64,000 nt of DNA from an uncultured Caulobacterales bacterium (GCA_937928165.1 CALFVT010000020.1:64001-128000); one strand, 5' to 3'. Shown: positions 8,792 to 18,161, counted from the stretch's first letter. Program-made: numbers and translations. The notes: a model not told the origin generated them from the sequence alone.

Positions 8792-9336
8792 AACCGCAGC
8801 CCCCGGTAAGGCATAAGCAGAGCCTGAACCATCAACGGAATATCAGTTGGCGGCATATTTCCGCGTTCATAAAGCTGCGCGGTTAGCAGTAATATAGCTT
8901 GGGTAAACGGCGCAGGAACATCACTTTCAGACGGTCCATAACCCGCTATGAAATCAACAGATAAACTCTGATTTGTTGCAATATTATACGGCGTTTCTAC
9001 ATGTAAATATGCGGGGCGAGCCCGTAAATTAACGCTATATTGATCTGCCGTTAATATCGTGTCTTCACCGGACTCATCAATGAGGCGGACGGTGTTTACT
9101 TCACGTAAAGGATAGTGATTAATTACAATATCCTTAGGCCGCATTATGTCAAAACTAACGCGCCGTTGCCGCGTTATTAAACTTACGCCGCAGTAATTTT
9201 CTATTTGAAGCCGCGCCGAAGTTATCATGTTTAAAATTAAATCATTCTCATCCTCGTGATCGACACGCAGAAAAAGCTTTGCCTGTGTCAATGAGACAGG
9301 CTCAATGACCGGGCTCGTGAGGTCTATCACGTCCAT
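8788..9336 (-). CDS. GTA g6: head-tail connector (gp6-like adaptor)
   Basis: A 182-residue phage gp6-like connector with the family opening PVIEPVSLTQAKLFLRVDHE, the IENYCGVSLITRQR segment and the FIAGYG...AILLLTAQLYE ending. The dodecameric ring binds under the portal. The chosen start MDVIDLTSP matches the usual N-terminus of the family; a longer form starting at 9375 is possible. Neither has a strong ribosome binding site. Confidence 0.88.
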   Translation of the reverse strand: MDVIDLTSPVIEPVSLTQAKLFLRVDHEDENDLILNMITSARLQIENYCGVSLITRQRRVSFDIMRPKDIVINHYPLREVNTVRLIDESGEDTILTADQYSVNLRARPAYLHVETPYNIATNQSLSVDFIAGYGPSESDVPAPFTQAILLLTAQLYERGNMPPTDIPLMVQALLMPYRGLRL

Positions 9337-9427
9337 AATATAGTCTCGTTTTAAAGGTGGGATGGCCGCGTCCATTCCAAAACGCAGCCAAGGGGGAGCC
9401 GTTTAGCTGTCAGGCTATAATTCAGGC

Positions 9428-10633
9428 TTAGGCTTCAGAACAGCGCAGTAATTTAATCGCGCTAAAGTCCTGTACGCCCCCGCCAACGCGCTTTGTTGTA
9501 TAAAATAAAACAAAGGGCTTGGCGGAGTAAGGGTCACGGAGAACACGCACCCCTTGGCGGTCTGCAATCAAATAACCTCGGCGGAAATCACCAAAGGCAA
9601 TCGGCGTAGAGTCCGGAGCGATATCCGGCATGTCCTCAATCTCGACAACAGGGAAACCTAAAAGCGTTGACGGTTGGCCCGCTTGGCTTGCAGCTTGCCA
9701 AATATAATTACCATCTGCGTCTTTAATTTTACGAAGCCGCCCTAAGGTACGGCGGTTCATAATAAAGCTTGCATTACTACGGTAGCGGGTTTCCGGCGCA
9801 TAGGTCAGGTCAATCAAAGCATCAATAGGCGCATCAGCATCAAGATCACCATCAACGCCTGTGGGAACATAGCCAATCTCACCTTTAGCTTCACTCCCGT
9901 CCGCCGCTTGCGGGTAATTTAAAATACCGCGCGGCTTATTAATGCCATCACCAATCACAAAGGCGGTGGTTTCTTGGGCTGAGAAGACATCTTGAACTTC
10001 TTCTGCGAGCCATTGATCGACATCGGCTACGCTATCATCAAGCAGTGTTTGCGTGGCCGCTGGCATGGCGTAAAGCTCGCCGGCTGGGAATTCAATTAAA
10101 TCCAAATCAGGCGCCGTAGTTTCCGTACGTGCTTGCGCCTCTCCAGCCCATCCCGCAACGGCGCCGCCGGCGCTAACAGGTTTTGTGAAATTAGCCGTAC
10201 TGACAGCACGAATAGTCGCGAGGTTACGAAAAGGCGAGACTTGGGCCAAAGCACTATCGATAACGATTTCTGTTTCGACCGGTACAATATAACCGCCATT
10301 ATCATCTCTTGCCGTAAGAGATTTTCCCTCAATTTGGCTTAAGGCAGTTGGGTCACCAGAACGAAAATAACTCGCCCAAGCTTTACGCATTGGACCATCG
10401 GATTTAACACTCAACTTCGCTTCACGCCCGTCTGTCGCCGCAAGGGTTAAGCGTTCAATCTGTCCTGATTGTCGGGTTAGTTTTTCATTTAATTGGTCGA
10501 TATGGCTTTGCTTTTGCTCAAGATCCGCAAGACGCGCATCATTCGCCGTTTTAAAGGCCATAAAGTTTTTTTCAAATTCACCATGACGCCGCACAGGTGC
10601 AGCTTTGGTTTCTTTACGCACAGCTTTCGTCAT
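9428..10633 (-). CDS. GTA g5: HK97-fold major capsid protein
   Basis: A 401-residue HK97-family capsid protein. Residues 1-60 form a charged coiled-coil delta/scaffold region (DARLADLEQKQSHIDQLNEKL). The mature domain starts near 95-105 after the SLTARDDNGGYIVP region and contains the family blocks SPFRNLATIRAV, MPAATQTLLDDS and FGDFRRGYLIADR. The N-terminal region is expected to be removed by the g4 protease. AAGGAG 7 bases upstream sets the start. Confidence 0.95.
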   Translation of the reverse strand: MTKAVRKETKAAPVRRHGEFEKNFMAFKTANDARLADLEQKQSHIDQLNEKLTRQSGQIERLTLAATDGREAKLSVKSDGPMRKAWASYFRSGDPTALSQIEGKSLTARDDNGGYIVPVETEIVIDSALAQVSPFRNLATIRAVSTANFTKPVSAGGAVAGWAGEAQARTETTAPDLDLIEFPAGELYAMPAATQTLLDDSVADVDQWLAEEVQDVFSAQETTAFVIGDGINKPRGILNYPQAADGSEAKGEIGYVPTGVDGDLDADAPIDALIDLTYAPETRYRSNASFIMNRRTLGRLRKIKDADGNYIWQAASQAGQPSTLLGFPVVEIEDMPDIAPDSTPIAFGDFRRGYLIADRQGVRVLRDPYSAKPFVLFYTTKRVGGGVQDFSAIKLLRCSEA

Positions 10634-10644
10634 AAACTGACTCC

Positions 10645-11223
10645 TTATATTTCATTAGCTTGTGGGAAGGAATTAACATCGTCTAAAATCGTGCTTTCCA
10701 TATCCACCGAGCCAATTTCGGTCAGGCGGGCATTAGGCAGCATTGGGAAGGCAACGATGGAAACCTCCCACAATTCAATATCAAATAAATCACGGCCCCA
10801 ATCCGCAGAGGTTTCAAAACGGCGAGTTCTAAATCCAATGGATAAACCACTCACACTCCCGTTTATAATTAATCTCGCAGCGCGGTCAGCTTCGGGGGTT
10901 CCAAGACATAAACGCCCCCTGACAAATAACCCAATATCATCCTCAAACACTTCATCCCATACGCCAATTGGCATATCGGTTTCATGGTTGAACAGCATGG
11001 GAAGCTTGTCTTGACGGGTTAAAAGGCTTGCCGAAAATGCACCGGGGTGAACGCGGTCGCCGGATAGATCCGTAACGCCAAAACGGCTGGCATAACCCGC
11101 AAGCTCTAGCTCTTGAGACGATATAAACTCGCTCACAAACATTGACCTATTTGAAGCCAATAAGCGTTGCGCAGGGGGCATTACGTCTTGCACGCCGCTG
11201 CGCGCAATGGTGATTATATCCAT
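10645..11223 (-). CDS. GTA g4: HK97-family prohead protease
   Basis: A 192-residue prohead serine protease that should trim the capsid protein during head maturation. The catalytic-type His is in LFNHETDMPIGVW and the Ser in SVSGLSIGF, both placed as in the HK97 gp4 family. An LAGYASRFGVTDLSGDRV segment opens the domain. AAAGGA lies 7 bases upstream of the ATG. It sits 11 bp before the capsid gene on the same strand. Confidence 0.94.
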   Translation of the reverse strand: MDIITIARSGVQDVMPPAQRLLASNRSMFVSEFISSQELELAGYASRFGVTDLSGDRVHPGAFSASLLTRQDKLPMLFNHETDMPIGVWDEVFEDDIGLFVRGRLCLGTPEADRAARLIINGSVSGLSIGFRTRRFETSADWGRDLFDIELWEVSIVAFPMLPNARLTEIGSVDMESTILDDVNSFPQANEI

Positions 11224-11281
11224 TGGATGTCCTTTTAAGTTAATTAATTAGAGGCCACGTCTCTCAGGGCCATTTTAAGTT

Positions 11282-11527
11282 TTAAGGCTTCGCGTCGAGA
11301 CGTTTCTCAATGCGCAGCACCGTTTGCCGCGTAAAATCCACTTTCTCTTCAAGGCGGGCTAAACGCTCATTAACGGGCGGTACCTGGGAGACTTCTGTTT
11401 CAAGCATTTTAATACGGGCCTCTGCGGCTCCGGCCCAAATAAGCGCACTAGCTGTTTGGAGGCAAAAGGCTAAAATGAAACTTAATGTAAATTTTTTTTC
11501 TAAGTAAAAACCATCTTTACCGCTCAC
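11282..11527 (-). CDS. GTA g3.5-like small membrane/coiled-coil protein
   Basis: An 81-residue protein with one N-terminal membrane segment (FTLSFILAFCLQTASALIWAGA) and a C-terminal coiled coil (NERLARLEEKVDFTRQTVLRIEKRL). It sits between portal and protease, the place of the unnamed g3.5 in RcGTA. The start is a GTG overlapping the portal stop region: GGAGG lies 6 bases before it. An ATG further upstream (11575) would extend it by 16 Arg/Trp-rich residues deep inside the portal gene and is less likely. Function is unknown. Confidence 0.75.
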   Translation of the reverse strand: MSGKDGFYLEKKFTLSFILAFCLQTASALIWAGAAEARIKMLETEVSQVPPVNERLARLEEKVDFTRQTVLRIEKRLDAKP

Positions 11528-12728
11528 CCTGCGCCTCCAGCGGCGGGAGGTCAGCCATTTGTCGCCGCTCATCATCCGTCAAAAAACTAGCATTTGAAAG
11601 CCGCGACCAGAGGGCGGCGCGTTCTTCGAACAGAGCCGGAATAGCGTCCATATCCACGCTAATCTTTACGTCATCACCAAAGTGGGGCCGCATCCAACGC
11701 TCAAGCCCTTGGGCCGTCTTTTTCACCAAGGGCAAAATAACGATACGCCAAAACGCTAGATTAGCTTCACGGTAGTTGGAATAAGTATTATCCCCTGGAA
11801 TACCGAGCAGCATGGGCGGCACGCCAAAGGCCAAAGCAATCTCCCGCGCGGCTTCACGGCGGGCATTGAGAAAATCCATATCAGTGGGCGAAAGGCTCAT
11901 CGCTTTCCAGTCAAGGCCGCCTTCTAAAAGCATGGGACGGCCCGCTCTGTCTGCGCCGCTATGAGCCTGTTCAAGCTCATCTTTAAGCCGGTCAAATTGA
12001 TCACTTGATAAGCGCTCGCTTCCTTGTGCCCCTTGATAAACAAGCGCGCCGCTTGGGCGGGCAGAATTATCCAGCAGGGCTTTAACCCAGCGTGCGCCTT
12101 CATTGTGAATATCAATGGCGCGGCCCGCCGCCTCCATCGGGGCATAGCCGTAAATATCATCATGCGGATGAAATAACCGCAAATGATAAAGCCCGCAGCG
12201 CCCCGTTGCGATATCATTTTCAATAAAGCGCTTTCTGTTATTTAGGCTATAATTATACCCGGTCTTATAGCCCTTTGCACTTGTTACGGCCTCAACGCGG
12301 TCGGGGCGTAAGGCACGAAATCCAATCACTTGTTCATCCAGCCTTACCGCTTCAATATAGCCATTACCGCAGACTTGAAGATGACCATAAAAGCTCTCTA
12401 ATATGTCTGTAAAAGACTGCTCACTATGGGTTTGGCAAAAAGCGCGCTGTAAGGGATCATTGGCTAAAACCTCCCCGCCCCGCGTCACGCAAAACCCGAC
12501 AGAGGCAGCTGCTTCTGAGATAAATCTAACGCAGCGATAGGCGATTGCATTTGATTTAAATCCGTCCTGCGAAAGCCCTTCATAACTCCGGCTCCCCCAT
12601 TGTGCGCGCTGCGCTAATTGCAGGGCAATTAAAGGGCGGCCATTATCGGTTTTAGCTGATAAATTCCTATGTGAGGCTTGTTTTGTCTGCGGCTTTAAAC
12701 GGCGCGCACGCTTCGTCCAGTTTTTCAT
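11517..12728 (-). CDS. GTA g3: HK97-family portal protein
   Basis: A 403-residue HK97-type portal protein that forms the DNA passage ring at the capsid vertex. Family blocks are visible: NAIAYRCVRFISEAAASV near residue 60, YGHLQVCGNGYIEAVR near 120, and FGVPPMLLGIPGDNTYSNY near 300. Length is normal. The upstream ribosome binding site is weak. A 174-bp gap and two non-canonical genes separate it from terminase g2. Confidence 0.95.
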   Translation of the reverse strand: MKNWTKRARRLKPQTKQASHRNLSAKTDNGRPLIALQLAQRAQWGSRSYEGLSQDGFKSNAIAYRCVRFISEAAASVGFCVTRGGEVLANDPLQRAFCQTHSEQSFTDILESFYGHLQVCGNGYIEAVRLDEQVIGFRALRPDRVEAVTSAKGYKTGYNYSLNNRKRFIENDIATGRCGLYHLRLFHPHDDIYGYAPMEAAGRAIDIHNEGARWVKALLDNSARPSGALVYQGAQGSERLSSDQFDRLKDELEQAHSGADRAGRPMLLEGGLDWKAMSLSPTDMDFLNARREAAREIALAFGVPPMLLGIPGDNTYSNYREANLAFWRIVILPLVKKTAQGLERWMRPHFGDDVKISVDMDAIPALFEERAALWSRLSNASFLTDDERRQMADLPPLEAQGER

Positions 12729-12902
12729 AAATTACATCTATCTTTGCCAAGATCAGTTTACGCGGCTGTGAAAAGCCCGTAAAATAATCGCTGTTGGAAA
12801 TCTTCAAGGTCATTTCTGACGATGAATGAAAGATAGCGTGTAATGAGTGGGGTGAGGATTTAACTCACAAGCTTTAGAAAAAACTGATTATTATCAAGGT
12901 GC

Positions 12903-13349
12903 CTAAGCTGCGCCTTTGCGGGATGGGTTTCTGCCGATCTCGCGGTTGTAGTTTTTTGCAGCCGTATAATCCTTTCGGATACGGGCACGTAGTTTTTCAT
13001 TTCCCGTGACAGAGGCCAACGTAATGGCATGACGATATTCACTCATGGCTTGATGTAAAATATCAATATCATGATTAGTCTTAGCAATTTGAAAAAGCGT
13101 TCCGGCAAGAATGAGATGTATCTCGGCATTTTCTTGCGGGGTGTTTTCAGGGCTATAGCGTTGTTGTGAACGGCGCAGCATATCAGCCGATTGGGTCAAC
13201 GCATTTACATCGCCCGTTTGACTCGCAAGCACGATCATTTGCGTCGCCAGTTCACGGTTAAGTGCTGCAAGTTCTTTGGAGACTTGCTTCAATCCTTGAC
13301 GGGACTTTAAACTACCCGATAAATTTTGACTGTCCGACACTCTTGCCAT
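12903..13349 (-). CDS. Small helical protein inserted in the GTA cluster
   Basis: A 148-residue, nearly all-helical soluble protein that I do not recognise. The C-terminal half (AEIHLILAGTLFQIAKTNHDIDILHQAMSEYRHAIT) has the spacing of tetratricopeptide-like helix pairs. The N-terminal half is a Gln/Ser/Leu-rich helix (KQVSKELAALNREL). The start MARVSDSQ is chosen because GGAG lies 7 bases upstream; an ATG 15 bases earlier includes that site. It lies between DUF2726 and the portal gene and has a TTAA-N7-TTAA CtrA box 43 bp upstream. No assigned function. Confidence 0.7.
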   Translation of the reverse strand: MARVSDSQNLSGSLKSRQGLKQVSKELAALNRELATQMIVLASQTGDVNALTQSADMLRRSQQRYSPENTPQENAEIHLILAGTLFQIAKTNHDIDILHQAMSEYRHAITLASVTGNEKLRARIRKDYTAAKNYNREIGRNPSRKGAA

Positions 13350-13391
13350 ATTTCTACTCCACATTGCAGCTATAATATGCAGCTATTACGG

Positions 13392-13406
13392 TTAATAGGT
13401 GTTTAA
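13392..13406. promoter_or_regulatory. CtrA box inside the GTA cluster
   Basis: Perfect TTAA-N7-TTAA (N7 = TAGGTGT) in the 59-bp gap between the DUF2726 gene and the helical-protein gene, 43 bp before the latter's start codon on the minus strand. This is the full CtrA recognition motif of Caulobacter-type alphaproteobacteria. Its position suggests direct CtrA control of the helical gene and possibly of the capsid and tail genes downstream. Binding is inferred. Confidence 0.55.
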
Positions 13407-13408
13407 GA

Positions 13409-13957
13409 TTAATGCAGTTCACTCATTATTTTTCGCGTAAAACTATGAAAATCTTGCCCCACAGCTATGCGGTGTAACGGTAAACCTACAGATTTCGCTA
13501 ATCCATTTTTGAAAGAATCTGGCCGCTGTGCTAACGCTGTATGGTGAGAAGCCCCGTCGAGCTCAATCATCATAAGCGGCTGGCCTTGCGGGGTTGTAAT
13601 CAGGAAATCAACATGGCGGCTTTTAACTCGCCCCCGTAAGGCCCATTTAACCTCAGCGTTTTTAACGCTAGCCCTAACGGCAATGATATCTTCAAGACGA
13701 ACCTTAGAAAACACATGGTATTTTGGCGTAAGGCACTCATATAATATAAAGAATAAAGCCTGTTCAGAACTATTCACAAAAAGATTGGGTTTTGCGTAAA
13801 AGTTTTTAAATATGCCCGGATTAAAAGCTTTTGTCTCCGGTGTTTTAAACGCTGGTTTTGGCTTTAGACACCATAAAATCCATAGTGAAATCAGCGCAAA
13901 TCCCGCAGTTATAAATATGAATATATTAGCCATAGGCTGTCTTGGCAGAGCTTCCAT
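13409..13957 (-). CDS. Membrane-anchored DUF2726 nuclease-fold protein in the GTA cluster
   Basis: A 182-residue protein with one N-terminal transmembrane helix (FIFITAGFALISLWILW), a 60-residue linker and a C-terminal DUF2726 domain. The domain has the restriction-endonuclease-like core: HVDFLI, then MMIELDGASHH, then GLPLHRIAV, which supplies the Asp and Glu of a PD-(D/E)xK-like site. The start at 13957 is used; ATG at 13933, just before the membrane helix, is equally possible. It sits between terminase g2 and portal g3, where RcGTA has no gene. A DNA-related role is inferred only from the fold. Confidence 0.8.
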   Translation of the reverse strand: MEALPRQPMANIFIFITAGFALISLWILWCLKPKPAFKTPETKAFNPGIFKNFYAKPNLFVNSSEQALFFILYECLTPKYHVFSKVRLEDIIAVRASVKNAEVKWALRGRVKSRHVDFLITTPQGQPLMMIELDGASHHTALAQRPDSFKNGLAKSVGLPLHRIAVGQDFHSFTRKIMSELH

Positions 13958-13997
13958 CTCAGAGCAAGCCCCGCTTTAAACCCAGAACAAGCCTATC

Positions 13998-15272
13998 TTA
14001 AACGCCCCGTATGGCAGGCCTGACGGCTTGTCGGAGCAATAAATCTGTGACCGCCCAAATCAAAGCGTCCGCACGGTCAGGGCTTTTCATCAAGCTTTGG
14101 GTGCCCATAAGGCAGAGCTCATCTTCAAGATGAGACAACCCTGCTCCTACATGATGCACGCGGCCTTGGCCATAAAGGGCCGCCACAGGTTCTGCCCGTA
14201 GGCGTTTTCCTTTATGGGCAAAGACCGTATGAACAGGCACCCCAGGATTGACCATGTGTAAAACTGTAGTCACCAGATCACCCCCTTGATTGGTTTCGGC
14301 CAAGATATAATCCGCTTGCCAACTCTCATAAAGGCCCACGGCCAATGCTGCCCAGTTTTCGGGGCTTACCCCTTGGATGCTCGCATCTTCCAAAATAAAA
14401 GCGCGGGCTTGCCGCCCATAACCTATACGCCCCGCAACAATCATTCCGCATGCATCAGAGTTTTTATGCCCCGTCACAGGCGGATCAAGGGCGATGATGA
14501 TTTTATCACATTCAGGCCGCTGCTGCACGCGGCAGGCCTCAATCAAACTACGGCTCCATAAAGCGCCGGGCAAATCTTCGATAAATTCCCCTGCAAGTTC
14601 TTGTCGCCCAAGCCGTGTGCCGCCGTAGCTTTCTTCCATCGCGCTTATAAATCCTGGCGCAAGGAAGCCCGTATTATCTTGGGTTGTCATTTGGCTCATA
14701 ACAAGCCCCTTCGCTTGCATGAGTTTCTTGAGGGCCGGTAGAGGCCGCGGTGTGGTTGTCACAACTAATTGCGGCTGCGTACCCAGCCTTAAACCAAGCC
14801 GCAAATTTGCAAGCGTGTCGGCCGGATAGCTCCACGCACAAAATTCATCAGCCCAAGCATATTCAAATTGCGGCCCGCGAAGGCTATCCGGATCTTCGGA
14901 TGAAAACACCTGCCCAACAGCGCCGTTTGGCCACTCCAGCCGTCTGCGGGAGGAAATAAACGTCGGACGCTCACCAGGGTAGCCAATATGGCGAAGACCA
15001 CTTTCGCCCTCGATCATCACTTCACGGGCGTCATTAAAAGTCGGAGCCACCAAAGCAATACGGCCCGCCCCTTGGCTTATTTTTTGGCGTATCCATTCAG
15101 CCCCAGCGCGGGTTTTACCGGAGCCGCGCCCCCCCAGTAGAAGCCAAATAAGCCATGCCTCTTCCGGGGGCCATTGATCCGCCCGAGCATATAATGCCCA
15201 AAGGTAATCGAGGTGGGCCATATCATGCGCCAAAAGACCATTAATCAGCGCTTGGTAACGGGGCCTGTTCAT
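13998..15272 (-). CDS. GTA g2: large terminase (TerL)
   Basis: The DNA-packaging motor, 424 residues from the chosen start. The ATPase domain has Walker A GGRGSGKT and a Walker B-type AWADEF. The RNase H-like nuclease domain shows IIALDPP and ILAETNQGGD acidic motifs. ATGs at 15350, 15272 and 15221 are possible; 15272 (MNRPRYQAL) gives the usual distance of about 45 residues to Walker A and overlaps g1 by 32 bp. GTA terminases package host DNA by headful without sequence specificity. Confidence 0.93.
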   Translation of the reverse strand: MNRPRYQALINGLLAHDMAHLDYLWALYARADQWPPEEAWLIWLLLGGRGSGKTRAGAEWIRQKISQGAGRIALVAPTFNDAREVMIEGESGLRHIGYPGERPTFISSRRRLEWPNGAVGQVFSSEDPDSLRGPQFEYAWADEFCAWSYPADTLANLRLGLRLGTQPQLVVTTTPRPLPALKKLMQAKGLVMSQMTTQDNTGFLAPGFISAMEESYGGTRLGRQELAGEFIEDLPGALWSRSLIEACRVQQRPECDKIIIALDPPVTGHKNSDACGMIVAGRIGYGRQARAFILEDASIQGVSPENWAALAVGLYESWQADYILAETNQGGDLVTTVLHMVNPGVPVHTVFAHKGKRLRAEPVAALYGQGRVHHVGAGLSHLEDELCLMGTQSLMKSPDRADALIWAVTDLLLRQAVRPAIRGV

Positions 15273-15564
15273 TGAGGCGATTGTAGAGATGTGTAAGCCG
15301 CTTAACAAATCGCGCTCTATCTTCGGGGCTTGGCGGTGGGAGATCGTCATAGCTTAGGTGTTTTCCATCCTCCTCTTGCGCAGCATGGCGCGCATTATGG
15401 GCGGTAATATCCTGTACAGCTTTCACATAGAGGCTAATCACTTTGGCGCGTTTTTCAGACCGTAGGAAAAAAGCCTCATCGTCTAAACTCAGAGGCTCAT
15501 CTGTTATCTGGTCAACCATTTGGCGAATAGCCCGCTCTAGCGGTGCAGGGTCTATAAATGTCAT
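15241..15564 (-). CDS. GTA g1: small terminase-like protein (TerS)
   Basis: A 107-residue protein at the head of the GTA cluster, directly upstream of and overlapping g2. It has an EKRAKVISLYVKAVQDITAHN helix followed by an acidic linker and a DRARFVKRLTHLYNRL helix. This matches the g1/TerS pattern of RcGTA-type clusters. No Shine-Dalgarno sequence is visible before the ATG. It starts 57 bp after the ycgN-like stop codon on the same strand. The call rests on position and helix pattern. Confidence 0.72.
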   Translation of the reverse strand: MTFIDPAPLERAIRQMVDQITDEPLSLDDEAFFLRSEKRAKVISLYVKAVQDITAHNARHAAQEEDGKHLSYDDLPPPSPEDRARFVKRLTHLYNRLNEQAPLPSAD

Positions 15565-15621
15565 GATAGTTATTATGGAGGGCCTTAAGACGGCGTGGAT
15601 TTATATCCGCTTTTTACACTG

Positions 15622-16131
15622 TCATGCCTCGTTAATATCCGGCTCACCGGGCCAAATAACAATATGGTTTGGGATGTCATCAGGATCAATATCAGATTCG
15701 GAATAAACCGCCTCTTGTACGCTCATACCCGCATCATGAATGGTTTGCCGAGAGCCGCTAACAAGGTGATGATATTCGGGTAAATCCTCCCCATTAGCCA
15801 CAAGGCGGTAGGCGCAAGTTTGAGGCATCCAGTGAAGCTGCGCGACATTTCCCGGAGTCAAAGTTACGCAATCCGGCACTTTTTTCGACCGGTTAGGATA
15901 GTCAGAACATTGGCATTGTTCCGAATCAAATAGCTTACAGGCCACATCTGTAATATAAATCGCGGCTGTATCTTCATCCTCAAGCCGTATGCAGCAGCAT
16001 TTTCCGCAGCCATCACATAGGCTTTCCCACTCATCACGGCTTAATTCTGCCATATTTTTGGTTTTCCAGAAGGCTTCGGACTGCAGTGAGCCCTTGGATG
16101 GTTTTTGTGGTGAATCTGTCATGCAAGACAT
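15622..16131 (-). CDS. YcgN/UPF0260-family cysteine-cluster protein
   Basis: A 169-residue UPF0260 (YcgN) protein. Family hallmarks are [19 protein letters not shown] at the start, the metal-binding cluster [34 protein letters not shown] and CAYRL. The many cysteines suggest a bound metal or iron-sulphur cluster; the role is not established. It is transcribed divergently from the PBP1A gene with about 35 bp between start codons. ATG at 16122 is an alternative start. Confidence 0.92.
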   Translation of the reverse strand: MSCMTDSPQKPSKGSLQSEAFWKTKNMAELSRDEWESLCDGCGKCCCIRLEDEDTAAIYITDVACKLFDSEQCQCSDYPNRSKKVPDCVTLTPGNVAQLHWMPQTCAYRLVANGEDLPEYHHLVSGSRQTIHDAGMSVQEAVYSESDIDPDDIPNHIVIWPGEPDINEA

Positions 16132-16166
16132 CTAGCTTTGAAAGCGGAATTAGGCTAGCGAGAATT

Positions 16167-18161
16167 ATGCCAACATATCGTGCTGACATTAATGCTGCTA
16201 ATGATAACGCCCTGCGGCGCAGGCGGGCGATATGGTTATCTATCTTGACCTTATTAATAACATTTACGGCGATTGCCTATATCTTTGGGCGTCAATTTGT
16301 CTTGCAAGGCATTCCGCAACTACCCGACAAAGCCAAAATGTGGGAGCTTAACCTCGAAACCAATTACACTTTGGTTGATCGTCAGGGCCATATTATTGGC
16401 CACCGCGGCCCTTATATCGGGCGGCCCCATAAAATCAGCGAGTTACCGCCCTATCTACCGAATGCGTTTTTAGCGATTGAAGATGAGCGGTTTTATACCC
16501 ACCCCGGTATTGACCGTAAGGCCATATTACGCGCCTTTTTTGAAAATACCAAGTCTGGCCGTAAGGCACAGGGCGGTTCCACCCTCACCCAGCAGCTCGT
16601 TAAAAACCTCGTTTTAACCCGTGAGCAGACTTATAAACGCAAAGTTCAGGAAATGTGGCTCGCCTATGAGATGGAGCAAATCCTCTCAAAACAGGAAATC
16701 CTTGAGCTTTATCTCAACCGCATTGATTTAGGGCGGCGCATTGTCGGCATTGAAGCCGCCTCCCAGCGCTATTTCGGCAAATCCGCCAAGCAAATCACCC
16801 TTGCCGAAGCGGCAGTGCTCGCCAGTATCCCGAAAGCGCCAAGCACATATGATCCCATTCGCAATTTTGATGCCGCATGGACACGGGCACGGCTTGTGCT
16901 TGAGCGAATGCGCGTTAATGGATTTATCACCACTTTGGATATGTCCGAAGCGCTCACTCACCCGCCTCGCATTATAGACACGAGCGAAACCTATATAGAT
17001 GACAGCCTTATTGGACATGTCTTCGATTACGCCGCAGAACGGGCCCATGACCTTGTCGGCTATAAAAACCCAGATCTTGTTATTCAGGTGACTGTTGACC
17101 CTGAAATGCAAAAATGGGCTAAGGAGTCCACTGAGGCAGTTTTAAGTCAAGAACATAAGCGTAAAAAAGTTTCCGAAGCGGCTTTAATATCAACAGACAA
17201 TCAAACGGGCGCGATACTCGCCATGATTGGTGGACGAGATTACGGCCAAAGTAAATTTAACCGCGCCGTACAGGCTAAACGCCAACCCGGATCATCATTT
17301 AAGACTTTTGTTTATGCCGCAGCCCTTGAAAACGGCTTTACGCCAGGAACAATTCGTATTGACCGCCCGACGACAATTAATGGTTGGACCCCTGAAAACT
17401 ACACGAAACGCTACCAAGGGCCTATGACCCTACGGGAGGCTTTAAAACTTTCTATCAATACCATTGCCGCGAGTGTCTGCGCGGAAATTGGCCCAAGTAA
17501 AGTTGCTGATTTAGGCCGCCGTTTTGGCCTTAGAACCGAGCTTCGGCCAACATATTCTTTGGCACTAGGGGCGTCTGAAGTCACCCTAGACGATATGGTC
17601 GGCGCTTATATGGTCTTTCCAAACTCTGGGCGGAAGATTACGCCTTACTTAATTGAGAACATCAAAAACACAGCAGGCGACGAACTTTATACGCGCCGCC
17701 AAAGAGAGCCAGAGCGGGTTTATTCCAACCGTAACAACCGGCAAATGAGCCGTCTTTTACAAGACGTAATTGATAGCGGAACAGGGCGCGGCGCAAAACT
17801 TGGCAAACGCCCGGCCGGAGGGAAAACAGGCACGTCACAAGATTACCGCGATGCGTGGTTTATCGGGTTTACCGCTGACTATACAACAGGCGTATGGATG
17901 GGCAATGATGATAACGCCCCCACGCGCAAGATAACCGGCGGCTTACTCCCCGTTGATATTTGGAAATCCTATATGCTCAAAGCCCATAAGGGCCGAAAAA
18001 TACGGCCTATACTGGCCGATGAAGACCCTAAGCTTAATGATAAACGCCAAGCGGTGACTGCATTTTATCAAGACCTAGTTGATGCCATGATAACAGAACG
18101 TAATCTTGCCAGCGGCTTAACACCGCCGCCAAAAATTAGCGCAGCAGCGGCGCAAAATTAA
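16167..18161 (+). CDS. mrcA: Penicillin-binding protein 1A
   Basis: A 664-residue bifunctional class A PBP that polymerises and cross-links peptidoglycan at the inner membrane's outer face. Order: short cytoplasmic tail, one membrane anchor (WLSILTLLITFTAIAYIFG), GT51 glycosyltransferase domain (EDERFYTHPGID, KAQGGSTLTQQL, RKVQEMWLA), then transpeptidase domain with SSFK, SIN and KTGTS motifs. The start MPTYRADINAAND was preferred because the 27 codons upstream run into the divergent ycgN-like gene. All catalytic motifs are intact. Confidence 0.94.
   Translation: MPTYRADINAANDNALRRRRAIWLSILTLLITFTAIAYIFGRQFVLQGIPQLPDKAKMWELNLETNYTLVDRQGHIIGHRGPYIGRPHKISELPPYLPNAFLAIEDERFYTHPGIDRKAILRAFFENTKSGRKAQGGSTLTQQLVKNLVLTREQTYKRKVQEMWLAYEMEQILSKQEILELYLNRIDLGRRIVGIEAASQRYFGKSAKQITLAEAAVLASIPKAPSTYDPIRNFDAAWTRARLVLERMRVNGFITTLDMSEALTHPPRIIDTSETYIDDSLIGHVFDYAAERAHDLVGYKNPDLVIQVTVDPEMQKWAKESTEAVLSQEHKRKKVSEAALISTDNQTGAILAMIGGRDYGQSKFNRAVQAKRQPGSSFKTFVYAAALENGFTPGTIRIDRPTTINGWTPENYTKRYQGPMTLREALKLSINTIAASVCAEIGPSKVADLGRRFGLRTELRPTYSLALGASEVTLDDMVGAYMVFPNSGRKITPYLIENIKNTAGDELYTRRQREPERVYSNRNNRQMSRLLQDVIDSGTGRGAKLGKRPAGGKTGTSQDYRDAWFIGFTADYTTGVWMGNDDNAPTRKITGGLLPVDIWKSYMLKAHKGRKIRPILADEDPKLNDKRQAVTAFYQDLVDAMITERNLASGLTPPPKISAAAAQN

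Noticed and set aside
1071-15564. Integrated prophage
   Set aside because: There is no integrase, repressor, replication or lysis gene, and no att repeat was seen; gene order and the g15 TIM-barrel protein are those of a domesticated GTA.
16728-17111. 127-codon minus-strand frame opposite PBP1A
   Set aside because: It overlaps catalytic regions of an intact PBP1A and has no recognisable motif.
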